Assembly (NCBI GenBank): GCA_012839565.1
Contig: DUMZ01000020.1
Location: forward strand, 62,001 to 126,000
Length of the DNA: 64,000 nt
Direction of reading: 5' to 3'
Origin: Anaerolineaceae bacterium
GTDB taxonomy: Bacteria; Chloroflexota; Anaerolineae; Anaerolineales; Anaerolineaceae
In this document: positions 51,870 to 60,974 of the stretch, in pieces
How the letters are laid out: each line of letters opens with the position of its first letter
How positions within the stretch are numbered: position 1 is the first letter of the stretch
Program-made: the position numbers and the translations under genes
Notes under the pieces: generated by a model
Databases searched by the model: none
The model's input: the letters and a program-made list of their open reading frames with translations, nothing else
Told to the model about the DNA's origin: nothing

Positions 51870-52979
51870 CTAAGGCGCGACAAGCGGATATGCCCCACCA
51901 CAGCTAAAGCCAACTGGTGTAAGCAGCTCCGCGTAGTCATATTGATTAATATAAATTAAGCGTTCTACGCCACCTAAAATGACGACATAGGCGTCCACAA
52001 TGGCGCCACCATGCTCCATTGAACCTTTGCGCTCATAGGCCAGCCAGTTGCCTTTGCTGTCCTGCAGATTGTCCAGATATGCCCGTGCCCGCGCGGGTCC
52101 GCCGATGGCATCGCCACCCACACGGATGGGGTTATCGGGGCTAAAGCCGTAGCTTTCATCCGTTGCCATGGGACAAACCGTATTGTCTACCAGTAAATCA
52201 TCATCCAAAATTTCAACACCATTCACAATCGCGTCAAAAAATTCCACCCCATCGGCAATCCACTGGTCACCACTTGGATCGGCTGGATCACCCATACCTA
52301 TAATTGCCACGTAGCGTTTTTCAGTCGGTTTTACCACCACCAAACGCCCCTTGGCAATCATCTGATTGATGCGGGCGATATAGTTTAGCGCGATTCCCTG
52401 AACACCATCCAGTTCGAATTCTTCGACTTCTTCCTGGCTTACCTGAGCTTCAGAGCCAAAAAGGCTGTCAAAAACCTGTTGTGGGAGTTCGTCCACCGAA
52501 ATAATTTCGTATTTGCTCACGTTGCCCATAATTAATGTGTTTACCGGGTGCGTGCGCGAGCCGATTAATGACAAATTGCCCCGCACACTCACATGAGCAT
52601 CCAAATCAAGGGTCACGGCATAGCCACCCTGATAAACCACATAGTGCTGTTCACCAACAACCACCGTTCCTGGAAGTGTGGCTGTGGGCGTTTGATTAGC
52701 CAGGGCCTCCTGGGTTAGGATAGCGCTTTGTGTCCAGGTCGGGACAGGGTCATCGGGCAGATCACCCCCCAACACAACCTGGGTCACACCACGCATATCA
52801 CGCGTTGCGGTCGCTTCGGGCTCGGGCGTTTCATTTGCCAGCGGTTCACTCAGCGTTGCTTGTTGCTCAGTTCCATCAGTAGGGTCAACCCCGTTTTGCT
52901 TATCACAAGCGACGAAAATCATGCTTAACATCAGTAAAAGCAAGATTGCTTTCGCGAGTGTTGTTTTCGTTCGTTGCAT
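51870..52979 (-). CDS. Predicted lipoprotein of unknown function
   Basis: A 369-residue protein. The start at 52979 gives a clean lipoprotein signal (LLLLMLSMIFVAC) with AAGGA ten bases before it. A Thr/Pro/Glu-rich linker (about 35-95) leads to a mixed domain with YVVYQGGYAVTLDLDAHVSVRGNL and GQWIADGVEFFDAIVNGVEI-like segments and two cysteines late in the protein (NTVCPMATDE, FSCGGAYP). I recognise no family. It lies 37 bases downstream of the dynamin-like gene and may be in the same operon. Confidence 0.65.
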   Translation of the reverse strand: MQRTKTTLAKAILLLLMLSMIFVACDKQNGVDPTDGTEQQATLSEPLANETPEPEATATRDMRGVTQVVLGGDLPDDPVPTWTQSAILTQEALANQTPTATLPGTVVVGEQHYVVYQGGYAVTLDLDAHVSVRGNLSLIGSRTHPVNTLIMGNVSKYEIISVDELPQQVFDSLFGSEAQVSQEEVEEFELDGVQGIALNYIARINQMIAKGRLVVVKPTEKRYVAIIGMGDPADPSGDQWIADGVEFFDAIVNGVEILDDDLLVDNTVCPMATDESYGFSPDNPIRVGGDAIGGPARARAYLDNLQDSKGNWLAYERKGSMEHGGAIVDAYVVILGGVERLIYINQYDYAELLTPVGFSCGGAYPLVAP

Positions 52980-53016
52980 TTTGTTCACATCCTTTTCAAT
53001 CATATTTTAGCGTATG

Positions 53017-54765
53017 TCAGATTTTAGCATTAATTTCTTTATTGAGTGCATCAAGCTTCTGACTCAGCTCAGCCAAAGTGGACTGGTTCTGCAATGCCTG
53101 GGCGCTTTCAGCGTGCACATAGCTAGTATATGGCGAGATGTTCTCGCGTAAGCGGGCAACGGACTGCGCAAACTCGGCTTTGAATGTCTTGTTTAGAGTT
53201 TCCCGCAATGAAGCGCGCATTTCTGCCATACGTTCTGAAAAATTATCCTTGGCCTGTTTGCGTTTGTAGGGTATCACAAATAAGCCCAAGACCGCCAAAG
53301 TTCCGGCAGAAACGATGCCTGTAATGTCCAAGGCGCGCGCGGTAATCACTGTGGCTACCAGCACGCCAATCCCAGCCGCGCCAACGCCAAAAAGCGCGGT
53401 CTTTGCCACCGAGTCCTGCACCAAATCGCCCAGTTCTTCAACCTGTTTTTTGCGATCAAAGCCACTCACGACGGTTTGAATAGACTGCGACGCTTTATTA
53501 ATGAGCTCATTGCGCCTTTCGGTTTGTTCACTCACCGAGCGCTTGCCCGCAAGGAGTTTTGTTTCTTCATTGCGACGTTCCAGGTCACCCGCGATGCGAT
53601 ACCAAAGTTCAAGGTCTTTATCGACCGTCCAGTCGATGAGTTCGCGTACCTTGTTTTCGATTTCGCTGGCCACATCTGCCTGGACTTCATCCTGAAATTC
53701 GAGTTTGATTTTGTCCGGTTTAGCAAGATTGAAAATATTACTGATTTTCAGCTTGCTGTCGAAGAAATCCAGTCCGCGTTTTTCAAAGTCATTCAAAATG
53801 TTGTCAACTTCAGCAAGCCACGGGGGCAGTTCCAGGCGCAAATCGTGTTCGTGTTTATTGATGAGCGCTTCCAGCGATTCAACGAGTTCAATTTCGGCAC
53901 TCAGTTCGTTGAGTTGCGTGCTGTTGAGCGCGTTGGCACTTTCAAGCACTTTTCGCGCCACGCCCAGGGGATTGAGCAACTTTTGATGGAGCCGGCTTTT
54001 GTCATCCAGCGTGTTTTTGATGAAATTTTCAAGCGCAACGATGCCACTTTCTTCGCGCAGCTGTTGTTTTTCGCCAGGCTCGGTAGCATGTTGTGCTTTT
54101 TGGGCTTTCTTTGCTGACACCAGGAAAATTTCAGGTTCAAAACCTAAAATCTGGCTGGCGTGTTGCCTGGTGAAATTGAGCACCTTTTCAACCGCCTGGG
54201 CATTTTCCAGAATGTCAACCTTATTGATAACGATACTTACCTTTTTTCCCCAGCCGATGATGCTCTGCAGGAACTGGCGTTCGCTCTCGGTCATCGGGCG
54301 ATCCGCGGAGCTGATGAAAAGCACATGGTCACTGCGTGGCACAAAGTCCATCGTAAGACGCTCATGTTCACGGTTGAGCGCGTTGGTGCCGGGTGAATCA
54401 ACAAAGTTAACTTCTTTCAAAAGGTCCAACGGGAAATTGACAACTGTAAAACCGTCATCGATGACCTGCTCGCCGATTTGTTCACCATAACGCAGTAGTT
54501 TGACACTCGCCGTGGTGGGCGTAACACCTTCTTCAAGTATCTCCGCGCCCAGCAATGCATTGATGACTGCGCTTTTGCCGGCATTAAACTCACCCACAAT
54601 CACAATAAGAAAAAGCTCATCCAGTTGGGCGATAGCTTGTTTGAGTTTGTTGATACTGCCATCTTCCAGCGGGAAACGCGCCAAAACCGAATAGGTTTCG
54701 TCCAAGACGTCTCGCTCTTTTTGCAGTAACAATACCTGATCGTTCGTTAAAACACTTTGTTGCAT
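53017..54765 (-). CDS. Bacterial dynamin-like GTPase
   Basis: A 582-residue large GTPase. G1 is GEFNAGKS (58-65), G2 TPTT near 82, G3 DSPGTN (123-128), G4 NKVD (181-184). The GTPase domain is followed by long helical bundles (neck/trunk). Near residues 465-510 lie two hydrophobic segments (ALFGVGAAGIGVLVATVIT and ITGIVSAGTLAVLGLFVIPY) that would insert into the membrane, as in BDLP and DynA. A coiled-coil tail ends it. Such proteins remodel or protect membranes. Only one copy is here, whereas many bacteria encode pairs. GGAG precedes the ATG. Confidence 0.88.
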   Translation of the reverse strand: MQQSVLTNDQVLLLQKERDVLDETYSVLARFPLEDGSINKLKQAIAQLDELFLIVIVGEFNAGKSAVINALLGAEILEEGVTPTTASVKLLRYGEQIGEQVIDDGFTVVNFPLDLLKEVNFVDSPGTNALNREHERLTMDFVPRSDHVLFISSADRPMTESERQFLQSIIGWGKKVSIVINKVDILENAQAVEKVLNFTRQHASQILGFEPEIFLVSAKKAQKAQHATEPGEKQQLREESGIVALENFIKNTLDDKSRLHQKLLNPLGVARKVLESANALNSTQLNELSAEIELVESLEALINKHEHDLRLELPPWLAEVDNILNDFEKRGLDFFDSKLKISNIFNLAKPDKIKLEFQDEVQADVASEIENKVRELIDWTVDKDLELWYRIAGDLERRNEETKLLAGKRSVSEQTERRNELINKASQSIQTVVSGFDRKKQVEELGDLVQDSVAKTALFGVGAAGIGVLVATVITARALDITGIVSAGTLAVLGLFVIPYKRKQAKDNFSERMAEMRASLRETLNKTFKAEFAQSVARLRENISPYTSYVHAESAQALQNQSTLAELSQKLDALNKEINAKI

Positions 54766-54900
54766 AGCAATCTCCTAAGACTTCAAAAGTCTGGCTGAAT
54801 TATACCTTCGCTGAGCACAATATGGCTAGCATGACCAAGAATTTGTCAATTATGAAAACTCAGCTTTGATGTAACGCACCATTATATTACCTGGCTTAAC

Positions 54901-54930
54901 AAAAAAGAGACTGGTTGAAAAGCCAGTCCC
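54901..54930 (-). terminator. Terminator of the first LRR gene
   Basis: On the minus strand GACTGG, loop CTTTTCAA, CCAGTC, then TCTTTTTT. It lies about 20 bases after the stop at 54951 and resembles the terminator of the neighbouring LRR gene. Confidence 0.8.
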
Positions 54931-54950
54931 TATATTTAGTCAAGTTCAGG

Positions 54951-56369
54951 CTAATTAAAACCCATCGGAATATACAAACGTAACGGTGTCTCGGGCCTGT
55001 GGTTAAATAGGCCAAATTCTGTTAAATGACAAACCGGTAGTCGCACCCAGTTATCATCAAAATTGCGCGTATATTCGCCATCCGGGCAAGTGCCAACAGC
55101 ATCGCGCCAGACTATATCCTCTTCGTCAACCATCTCAATAGTAAGAAAGTTCTCGGGCGCGGTTCCGATGCCACCATCAGAGTAGTAGAGCGTAAAGTTC
55201 AAGGGCTTTGGGAACTGTGTCACCGGGCCCCGTTCATCCCACGCGCTAAGTTCAAAACTGTTTCTCGCCCAGAACATCGGTTCGTAGGCCTGGCTTGGTT
55301 TCATAAGAGGTGCCAGCATCAGTTCCAGCACTCCATTGCATGCACCAGCGGGAACAGCAATCTTTACCCGACCATTGCGCGAAATGATCTCGCCGCCCGA
55401 GACGCAGGGAATAGGTTTTTGAATGGCTTGGGTCAGGTACCAGTCAGGGTCTTTTGTGTTCAGAAAACTATGTACCGGTTCCTCCTGGGGAACGTTCAGA
55501 CGGTTGTATCCGAAGTCTGTTCCTTGCCTAAGACGGCTTAAATTTGTAAGACTTTGAGGTACAACGCCTTCAATTTTATTGTTGGCAATATTTAAGGTAT
55601 ACAGGTACCATAATTGTCCTATTTCAGCGGGAATAGTGCCAGTGAGCTGATTGTCGGATAAGTTTAAGTATTGCAGGCTCTGAGCTTCACCCAATTCAGC
55701 TGGTATCTGACCAGTGAAAAGATTACTACCCAAATTTATAGCAACATAATCTCCATTTCCAAATTCTGGGGGAATAGTGCCAGTTAGCAAATTATCGCTT
55801 AGATTAATTCTAAGAAGATTGACTAAGTTGAAAATTCCAGATGGGATATAGCCCGTTAGAAAATTTTTAGACAATATTAAGCTTTTTAAATCAGAAAGGT
55901 TTTCGATTTCAGGCGGAATTGTACCGACAAGATTATTCCCCGATAACGATAATATGGTCGGTCCGTTATAAGATGCCGTAACACTAACTCCATACCAATC
56001 TCCAACAGTTGTACTCTGAAGCCAATTGGTATTATTTGTCCATGCCGAGCCATTTGTACTGGCATAAAGTGCTACAAGAGCCTCGCATTCAGACACGGGA
56101 ACATCTTCAACTGTTTCGCAATCAAATGCCTGTACCTGTTCCATGGTCAGTTTTATACTCTCTTCACTGGGCGGGATAAATACACGCGGCTCTGGCAAGT
56201 CATCGCCTTCGCTTTGCTCCGCGATATCATCAAAAATAATGATATTGTCAGGATAGTTCGCGTTGATTTTCTCCATGGCGTTCACACCAAGGTCTGAGTT
56301 GAATGTGGCAAACAAAATAGCAATCAATAGAAGCGCAATGATGCTAATACCAATAATTTTCTTTTTCAT
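54951..56369 (-). CDS. Secreted plant-type LRR protein A
   Basis: A 472-residue protein. ATG 56369 is used because the paralogue starts with the same MKKK; a TTG three codons upstream is possible. A membrane-spanning signal (IIGISIIALLLIAILFATF) is followed by an Asp-rich segment, the module ending ALYASTNGSAWTNNTNW...WYGV, and five to six plant-type LRRs (LxGTIPPEIxNL). Residues of about 320-472 form a beta-rich domain (SGGEIISRNGRVKIAVPAGA, a ZU5-like pattern) and the tail RLYIPMGFN. It is probably cell-surface bound. It shares the head and C-terminal domain with the next gene; the two have diverged in repeat number. Confidence 0.85.
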   Translation of the reverse strand: MKKKIIGISIIALLLIAILFATFNSDLGVNAMEKINANYPDNIIIFDDIAEQSEGDDLPEPRVFIPPSEESIKLTMEQVQAFDCETVEDVPVSECEALVALYASTNGSAWTNNTNWLQSTTVGDWYGVSVTASYNGPTILSLSGNNLVGTIPPEIENLSDLKSLILSKNFLTGYIPSGIFNLVNLLRINLSDNLLTGTIPPEFGNGDYVAINLGSNLFTGQIPAELGEAQSLQYLNLSDNQLTGTIPAEIGQLWYLYTLNIANNKIEGVVPQSLTNLSRLRQGTDFGYNRLNVPQEEPVHSFLNTKDPDWYLTQAIQKPIPCVSGGEIISRNGRVKIAVPAGACNGVLELMLAPLMKPSQAYEPMFWARNSFELSAWDERGPVTQFPKPLNFTLYYSDGGIGTAPENFLTIEMVDEEDIVWRDAVGTCPDGEYTRNFDDNWVRLPVCHLTEFGLFNHRPETPLRLYIPMGFN

Positions 56370-56495
56370 ACAGTGCAATTCCTTTCAACCGCTAGTATAT
56401 CATGGCATTTTTTCTGGCATTTGAAAGTCAAACTATTTTACGCGCGCGACATTCAGCCCTTCTCTCAATGCAGTTTTTTGGCCGTGTCTGTTAAA

Positions 56496-56526
56496 TAATA
56501 AGAGACTGACCTCTCAGCCAGTCTCT
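56496..56526 (-). terminator. Terminator of the second LRR gene
   Basis: On the minus strand AGAGACTG, a 10-base loop, CAGTCTCT, then TATTATT. The sequence is similar to the hairpin at 54901, so gene and terminator were probably duplicated together. Confidence 0.7.
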
Positions 56527-56545
56527 GTATCTAGTTCAGTTTAGA

Positions 56546-58264
56546 CTATTTTAAACCTATTGGAAGGTACAAACGGAAGGGTAATTCCAGTAAATTGAAT
56601 AAACCAAATTCCGTTAAGTGGCAAACTGGAAGACGCAGCCAGTTTTCATCGAAGTTACGCGTGTATTCGCCATCTGGACAAGTGCTAATAGCATCGCGCC
56701 AGACCGCATAGTCCTTGTCAAACAATTTAACAACGAGCTCTTCTTCGGGCATAACATTGAAATCATCCTCGAAATAGTAAATTGTAAAACTCAAGGGCTT
56801 TAGGAATTGTGTTACCGAGCCGTGTGCGTTCCACGCGCTTAGTTCAAAGCTGTTTTTTCCCCAGTACATAGGTTTGTAGTCATGGCTTGGACCCACTAGT
56901 GGCGTGAGTAACACGTCTAGTTCGCCATCGCATGCTCCCGCTGGTATCGTAATTTCCACTCTGTTGTTATGCAAGAAAATTTCTCCACCCAAATCGCAAG
57001 GAATAGTCGTTTGAATGGCTTGGGTCAGGTACCAATCAGGGTCTTTTTCATTCAGGAAACTCTGCACCGGCTCAGCTTGGGGCACGTTCAGGCGGTTATA
57101 CCCAAGGTCTGTGTATTTACCGAGATTGACGAGGTTTGTAAAACTCTCTGGAATGGCACCTTCAAATTTATTATGGGAAAGGTTCAGGGTGATTAAATTC
57201 GTTAACGCGCCTATTTCAGCTGGGATAGTTCCTGAAAGTCGGTTGTTTTGCAGAAAAAGATATTCGAGTTTACTCAAGTTGACAAACTCGGCAGGGATAG
57301 ACCCCGAAAGCATATTATCCGCAATAGCTAGATAATAGAGATTAGTTAAATTGCCTAATTCCGGTGGAATGTTCCCGCTTAGTTGATTTGATGAAAGAAG
57401 CAAACTGCCTAATCCACGAATATCACCAAGTTCACTCGGTACCGGACCTGATAGTTGGTTTCCGGATAAATCTAAATGCCAAAGGTATCCAACTTGTCCC
57501 AATTCGGCTGGTATTCGTCCGGTAAGTTTATTATTGCATAAAACCAATTCCCACGCATGATTCAAGTGACCCAATGAAGCTGGTATTTGTCCCGAAAAAA
57601 GGTTGTTATTCAATCTAATGATTTTTAAATTAGACATCATGCCAATATCTGAAAGGATGGGACCATTCAGTAGATTATCGTCTAAGTGGAGGTATTCCAA
57701 TTTTTCCAATTGACTTAATTCACTTGGTAGATTGCCACTAATAAAGTTCTTTGACAGAGCTAAATAATCAAGTTCAGAGAGGTTTCCAATCTCTGGTGGA
57801 AGAGTTCCAGAAAGATTGTTCTCATTCAGCACCAAGCCCCAAATATTTTCGTAATTTGTTCGAATCCCATACCATTCCCCAACGGCCTTTGATTCGAGCC
57901 AATTGGTATTATTCGTCCATGCTGCGCCATTGGTACTGGCATAAAGTGCCACAAGAGCCTGACATTCACGTATAGTTGCACCTTCAATTGTTCCACAATC
58001 AAAAGCCTGGACCTTTTCCCGGGTCAGCTTTAGGCTCTCTTCGCTGGGTGGGGTAAAAATACGTGACTCAGGCTTGACATAACCCCGGCTACTTTCTATA
58101 GGGTCGTCACTTTGTGAGTAGTCATCAAAATCAATGATGTTATCAGGATATTTCTCATGGATATCAGCCATGGCGTTTGTGCCAAGCTCTGAACCAAAGG
58201 CGAAATACAAAATGCCAATCCACATAAGCGCGATGATGACAATACTAAGAAATTTCTTTTTCAT
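56546..58264 (-). CDS. Secreted plant-type LRR protein B
   Basis: A 572-residue paralogue of the gene at 54951. ATG 58264 is chosen for its AAAGGA site and MKKKFLS head. The order is the same: a hydrophobic N-terminal segment, Asp-rich linker, PPSEESLKLTREKVQAFDCG, ALYASTNGAAWTNNTNW, about nine to ten plant-type LRRs (LSGNIPPELGNL), a beta-rich domain with GGEIFLHNNRVEITIPAGACDG, and the tail FRLYLPIGLK. The longer LRR block is the main difference. Binding of an extracellular ligand is inferred from the fold. It lies between its paralogue and the tRNA-Val locus. Confidence 0.86.
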   Translation of the reverse strand: MKKKFLSIVIIALMWIGILYFAFGSELGTNAMADIHEKYPDNIIDFDDYSQSDDPIESSRGYVKPESRIFTPPSEESLKLTREKVQAFDCGTIEGATIRECQALVALYASTNGAAWTNNTNWLESKAVGEWYGIRTNYENIWGLVLNENNLSGTLPPEIGNLSELDYLALSKNFISGNLPSELSQLEKLEYLHLDDNLLNGPILSDIGMMSNLKIIRLNNNLFSGQIPASLGHLNHAWELVLCNNKLTGRIPAELGQVGYLWHLDLSGNQLSGPVPSELGDIRGLGSLLLSSNQLSGNIPPELGNLTNLYYLAIADNMLSGSIPAEFVNLSKLEYLFLQNNRLSGTIPAEIGALTNLITLNLSHNKFEGAIPESFTNLVNLGKYTDLGYNRLNVPQAEPVQSFLNEKDPDWYLTQAIQTTIPCDLGGEIFLHNNRVEITIPAGACDGELDVLLTPLVGPSHDYKPMYWGKNSFELSAWNAHGSVTQFLKPLSFTIYYFEDDFNVMPEEELVVKLFDKDYAVWRDAISTCPDGEYTRNFDENWLRLPVCHLTEFGLFNLLELPFRLYLPIGLK

Positions 58265-58411
58265 AGAGTTCAGGTCCTTTCGATTGTTCAAAGTGGTAAC
58301 AATCAAGAGCTAGTATACCATGGCGGCTTTTTTGTCATCTTAATAAATATGAATAGCTGGTAATTGCTTGGTTTGTTAACTGGCATTGTGAACCCAAGTT
58401 CTCTAAGTTTA

Positions 58412-58441
58412 AACAACAAAGCGCGGTCAGGAGACCACGCT
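58412..58441 (-). terminator. Hairpin after the tRNA-like fragment
   Basis: On the minus strand AGCGTGGTC, loop TCCT, GACCGCGCT, then TTGTTGTTT: a 9-bp stem with one wobble pair that looks like a terminator. Confidence 0.65.
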
Positions 58442-58449
58442 GAACAATG

Positions 58450-58532
58450 TTATGGGCACTACTGGACTCGAACCAGTGACCTGTGCGCAGCCCCCAGCTT
58501 GCTGGGCTCGGGTGTGGACCTGCGCGCTCTAA
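58450..58532 (-). pseudogene. Broken partial copy of tRNA-Val
   Basis: Bases 58450-58482 repeat exactly, over 33 bases, the 3' end of the intact tRNA-Val (58580-58612): T arm, variable loop, acceptor 3' strand. GCGCTCTAA of the D-arm side is also kept (58524-58532). Between them 41 bases replace the 16-base anticodon-arm stretch, and the 5' acceptor strand is missing. It cannot make a normal tRNA. Confidence 0.7.
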
Positions 58533-58536
58533 GTCT

Positions 58537-58570
58537 TAAAAACGAAACACAGCCTTCTTAAAGCTGTGCT
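58537..58570 (-). terminator. Terminator of tRNA-Val
   Basis: On the minus strand AGCACAGC, loop, GCTGTG, then TTTCGTTTTT, 13 bases after the tRNA 3' end. Confidence 0.75.
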
Positions 58571-58582
58571 ACTCAAAACTTA

Positions 58583-58656
<74 letters not shown>

Positions 58657-58716
58657 AAAGTGTAGCGATTATAGCAAAACACAAGGCATTTGTCCAATGA
58701 TTCAACGCCAATATTT

Positions 58717-59598
58717 TTATAGTGCCATCACCAAGCCAGCCACCGTTAAAATCAGGCAAACTATGCTGGTACTTATCAATAAGATATACACAAATGCTTT
58801 TTCAGCAAGTTCATCCGTCAAGATAAAAAAACTCAAAACCAGACTAACGATCCACATAAACGTGCCGAAAATCGGCAGTAATAAGAGTTGGATTGCCCGC
58901 ACTTCTTCCAGGGTGACCCATGTAACCGTCTGGCGCAAAGCTGCCATCAGCCCAGCCACAATCCACAACACAATCAGCATAACAAGACTGACGATTAGCC
59001 AGCGCTTTATACCCTTATCACGCCATGAACGAAGCAGAAAACTTTTCAGGTTTTCTGCTTCAATAGTCGCCGCGCTGGGTGAAGCCAGGTTCCTGCGCTC
59101 CTGTAATCGCGCCAAAAATGCTGCTGGGTCTTCAGGCGACACCACCACGTAGCGCCCATCCGCTTTAATCAGTATCATTCTTTGCGGGTCGGTGGCAACA
59201 AACTGCGTTTTTCCCATGCCGTGTACTTCGAACAGATTGAAATACACCCCGGGCAAGTGCCAGCGTGGCAAGGGCATTTGCTGCTCGAATTCGCTCAGAT
59301 GGTGCGCCCAGTCGATTTGTTTCAGCGGAAGGCTAAGCTTGTTCACGCCCCAATGAATACGCAAACTTTCATCATCAATAAGATAGCGGATTTGCTTCGC
59401 TTGATTATATTGATTGAAGATATGAAAAAAAGGCACAACCAGCAAAAATGCCACCGCCACAAAGACACTGGCATAGCGGATTAGCGTTGACAAATTGGCA
59501 AGCACAATCAAACCCACGCCAAGCAGAACCAAACCAACCATAATTACCACGTTCCAGGTCAGTTGTTTTTGTCGCGGAGGGATATAGCTTTGTTCCAT
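58717..59598 (-). CDS. Membrane protein with bacterial PH-like domain
   Basis: A 293-residue protein with two N-terminal spans (about residues 15-55), a soluble beta-rich region (about 65-165, ESLRIHWGVNKLSLPLKQIDWAHHL then GRYVVVSPEDPAAFLARLQ) that fits a bacterial PH-like domain, and three more hydrophobic segments at the C-terminus (about 200-290). The function is unknown. A perfect TATAAT lies six bases before the ATG; GGAG is present but only one base from the start codon, too close for a normal ribosome site, so a leaderless mRNA is likely. Confidence 0.68.
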   Translation of the reverse strand: MEQSYIPPRQKQLTWNVVIMVGLVLLGVGLIVLANLSTLIRYASVFVAVAFLLVVPFFHIFNQYNQAKQIRYLIDDESLRIHWGVNKLSLPLKQIDWAHHLSEFEQQMPLPRWHLPGVYFNLFEVHGMGKTQFVATDPQRMILIKADGRYVVVSPEDPAAFLARLQERRNLASPSAATIEAENLKSFLLRSWRDKGIKRWLIVSLVMLIVLWIVAGLMAALRQTVTWVTLEEVRAIQLLLLPIFGTFMWIVSLVLSFFILTDELAEKAFVYILLISTSIVCLILTVAGLVMAL

Positions 59599-59604
59599 GC
59601 TCCA

Positions 59605-59610
59605 ATTATA
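59605..59610 (-). promoter_or_regulatory. -10 box of the PH-domain gene, leaderless type
   Basis: On the minus strand TATAAT, TGGAGC, ATG. A GAGACA lies 17 bases upstream and may be the -35. Confidence 0.55.
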
Positions 59611-59675
59611 CGCAAGCGTAAAAGAAATGTCTCCATATCCTGGTACTTAAGTTAAAATAGATTAAAGGAGCAAGC

Positions 59676-60428
59676 ATGGAAAACACACAGAAATTTTCGG
59701 GCAAAAGTGAACATTACGAACAGTCCCGCCCTGCCTATGCCACGGAATTCATCACCTGGCTGGCAGATACGCTGGAACTAGACGCGAACACGCCGGTTGC
59801 GGATTTTGGCGCAGGCACGGGCAAACTCACCCGCCAGTTGTTGGAACTGGGTCTGCCGGTCTATGCCGTTGAACCTAACCCCGATATGCGCGAAAAGATG
59901 ATTGCCTTGTTGAATGGCTATGCTAATTTTCATCCCATCGCCGCGCCGGCCGAAAATTCCGGTCTGGCGGAGAAAAGCGTCAAACTCATTACTGCCGCAA
60001 GCGCTTTCCACTGGTTTGATACCCATGCCTTCCGCGCGGAATGCCAGCGAATTTTATGGCAGGATGGCTGGGTCTGCCTGGTTTGGAACCGACGTCAGCT
60101 TGACAATCAAATAAACCAGGGCTTTCGGGATATCTTTAGCCGCTATTGCCCCAACTTTTCTGGCTTTAGTTTTGAGCAACAAAAGACGACACAGGCAATC
60201 AATAACTTTTTTAAAGACGCGCCCCTGGTAAAACACTTTGATAACCCCGTTCGTTATGACTTATCGGGCTTTGTTGGGCGGGCATTGTCGGCATCCTACG
60301 CGCTTGTGGCCAGTGATGTGGGTTACGCGGAGTTCGTTGGCGACTTGGAAACCTTATTCCACCAACACGCCAGCGACGGTTTTATCCTTATGCCCCACCA
60401 AAGCGTTGCTTATCTCGGCAAGGTCTAA
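59676..60428 (+). CDS. Class I SAM-dependent methyltransferase
   Basis: A 250-residue Rossmann methyltransferase of the UbiE/MenG-like group. Motif I is VADFGAGTGKLTRQLL, the acidic loop AVEPNPDMREKM binds the SAM ribose, and ITAASAFHWFD holds the post-IV region. Opening residues KFSGKSEHYEQSRPAY are common to the family. The substrate is not predictable. GGAGC precedes the ATG. It stands alone, convergent with a small gene. Confidence 0.85.
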   Translation: MENTQKFSGKSEHYEQSRPAYATEFITWLADTLELDANTPVADFGAGTGKLTRQLLELGLPVYAVEPNPDMREKMIALLNGYANFHPIAAPAENSGLAEKSVKLITAASAFHWFDTHAFRAECQRILWQDGWVCLVWNRRQLDNQINQGFRDIFSRYCPNFSGFSFEQQKTTQAINNFFKDAPLVKHFDNPVRYDLSGFVGRALSASYALVASDVGYAEFVGDLETLFHQHASDGFILMPHQSVAYLGKV

Positions 60429-60440
60429 CACAAGCCTAAA

Positions 60441-60701
60441 TTATTTGCCTAAGATTTCTTTTTCTGCCTGGGATATTTCTTCGATAACCGCCCGCGCGTC
60501 GGCTTTGACGTCTTCCGGCGTTGCCGGTGAGTGATTAATCAACTTGACCAACTCAAAGGCCTTGCGCAAGTTGTCTTTTACATTCGCGGTATAGCTAAAA
60601 AACGCCCATCCAACTGATTGAGGCTTCTCGATTTTGCGTGCGTCTTCAATTAATGCACGGGCTTTCTTAATGCGGGTTTCGGGGGTCAATGCTCTTGCCA
60701 T
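60441..60701 (-). CDS. Small helical protein of unknown function
   Basis: An 86-residue protein, mostly helical and charged (TPETRIKKARALIEDARKIEKP, PEDVKADARAVIEEISQAEKEILGK), with a central FFSYTANVKDNLRKAFELVKLI. A GGAG site precedes the ATG, which supports it being real. I know no family. It lies 12 bases from the convergent methyltransferase gene. Confidence 0.55.
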   Translation of the reverse strand: MARALTPETRIKKARALIEDARKIEKPQSVGWAFFSYTANVKDNLRKAFELVKLINHSPATPEDVKADARAVIEEISQAEKEILGK

Positions 60702-60800
60702 AGTTATCTCCTTGCTTCTGCTTAGCTAATTGTAGCACGCCAACACCGCCAAACAACGGAATTCCCGGTGCCTAATGTCGCTACAGGGCTTCAATTTCGC

Positions 60801-60828
60801 TTGACGCATAGGCGCCATCGCGTATAAT
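60801..60828 (+). promoter_or_regulatory. Promoter of the metK riboswitch leader
   Basis: TTGACG (60801-60806), a 16-base spacer and a perfect TATAAT (60823-60828). The predicted start, near 60835, lies about 20 bases before the riboswitch. Confidence 0.8.
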
Positions 60829-60853
60829 TAAGAAAACTAAATAGCCTTTAGCG

Positions 60854-60952
60854 CTCTTATCCAGAGAAGTGGAGGGATCGGCCCGATGAAACTTCGGCAA
60901 CCAGCACAAACAGCATGGTGCCAAATCCGACAGGAAAACTGGAAGATGAGAG
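60854..60952 (+). ncRNA. SAM-I riboswitch (S box) controlling metK
   Basis: P1 pairs CTCTTATC (60854-60861) with GATGAGAG (60945-60952). The core shows the S-box landmarks CCAGAGAAGTGGAGGGA, GGCCCGATGAAAC, CGGCAACC and GGTGCCAAATCC. SAM binding should stabilise P1 and let the terminator at 60975 form. A possible antiterminator uses GAGG (60950-60953) with CCTC (60978-60981) and GAT (60945-60947) with ATC (60983-60985). The gene downstream makes SAM, so this is feedback control. Confidence 0.93.
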
Positions 60953-60974
60953 GTGAGAAATCCCAAAACAACTT

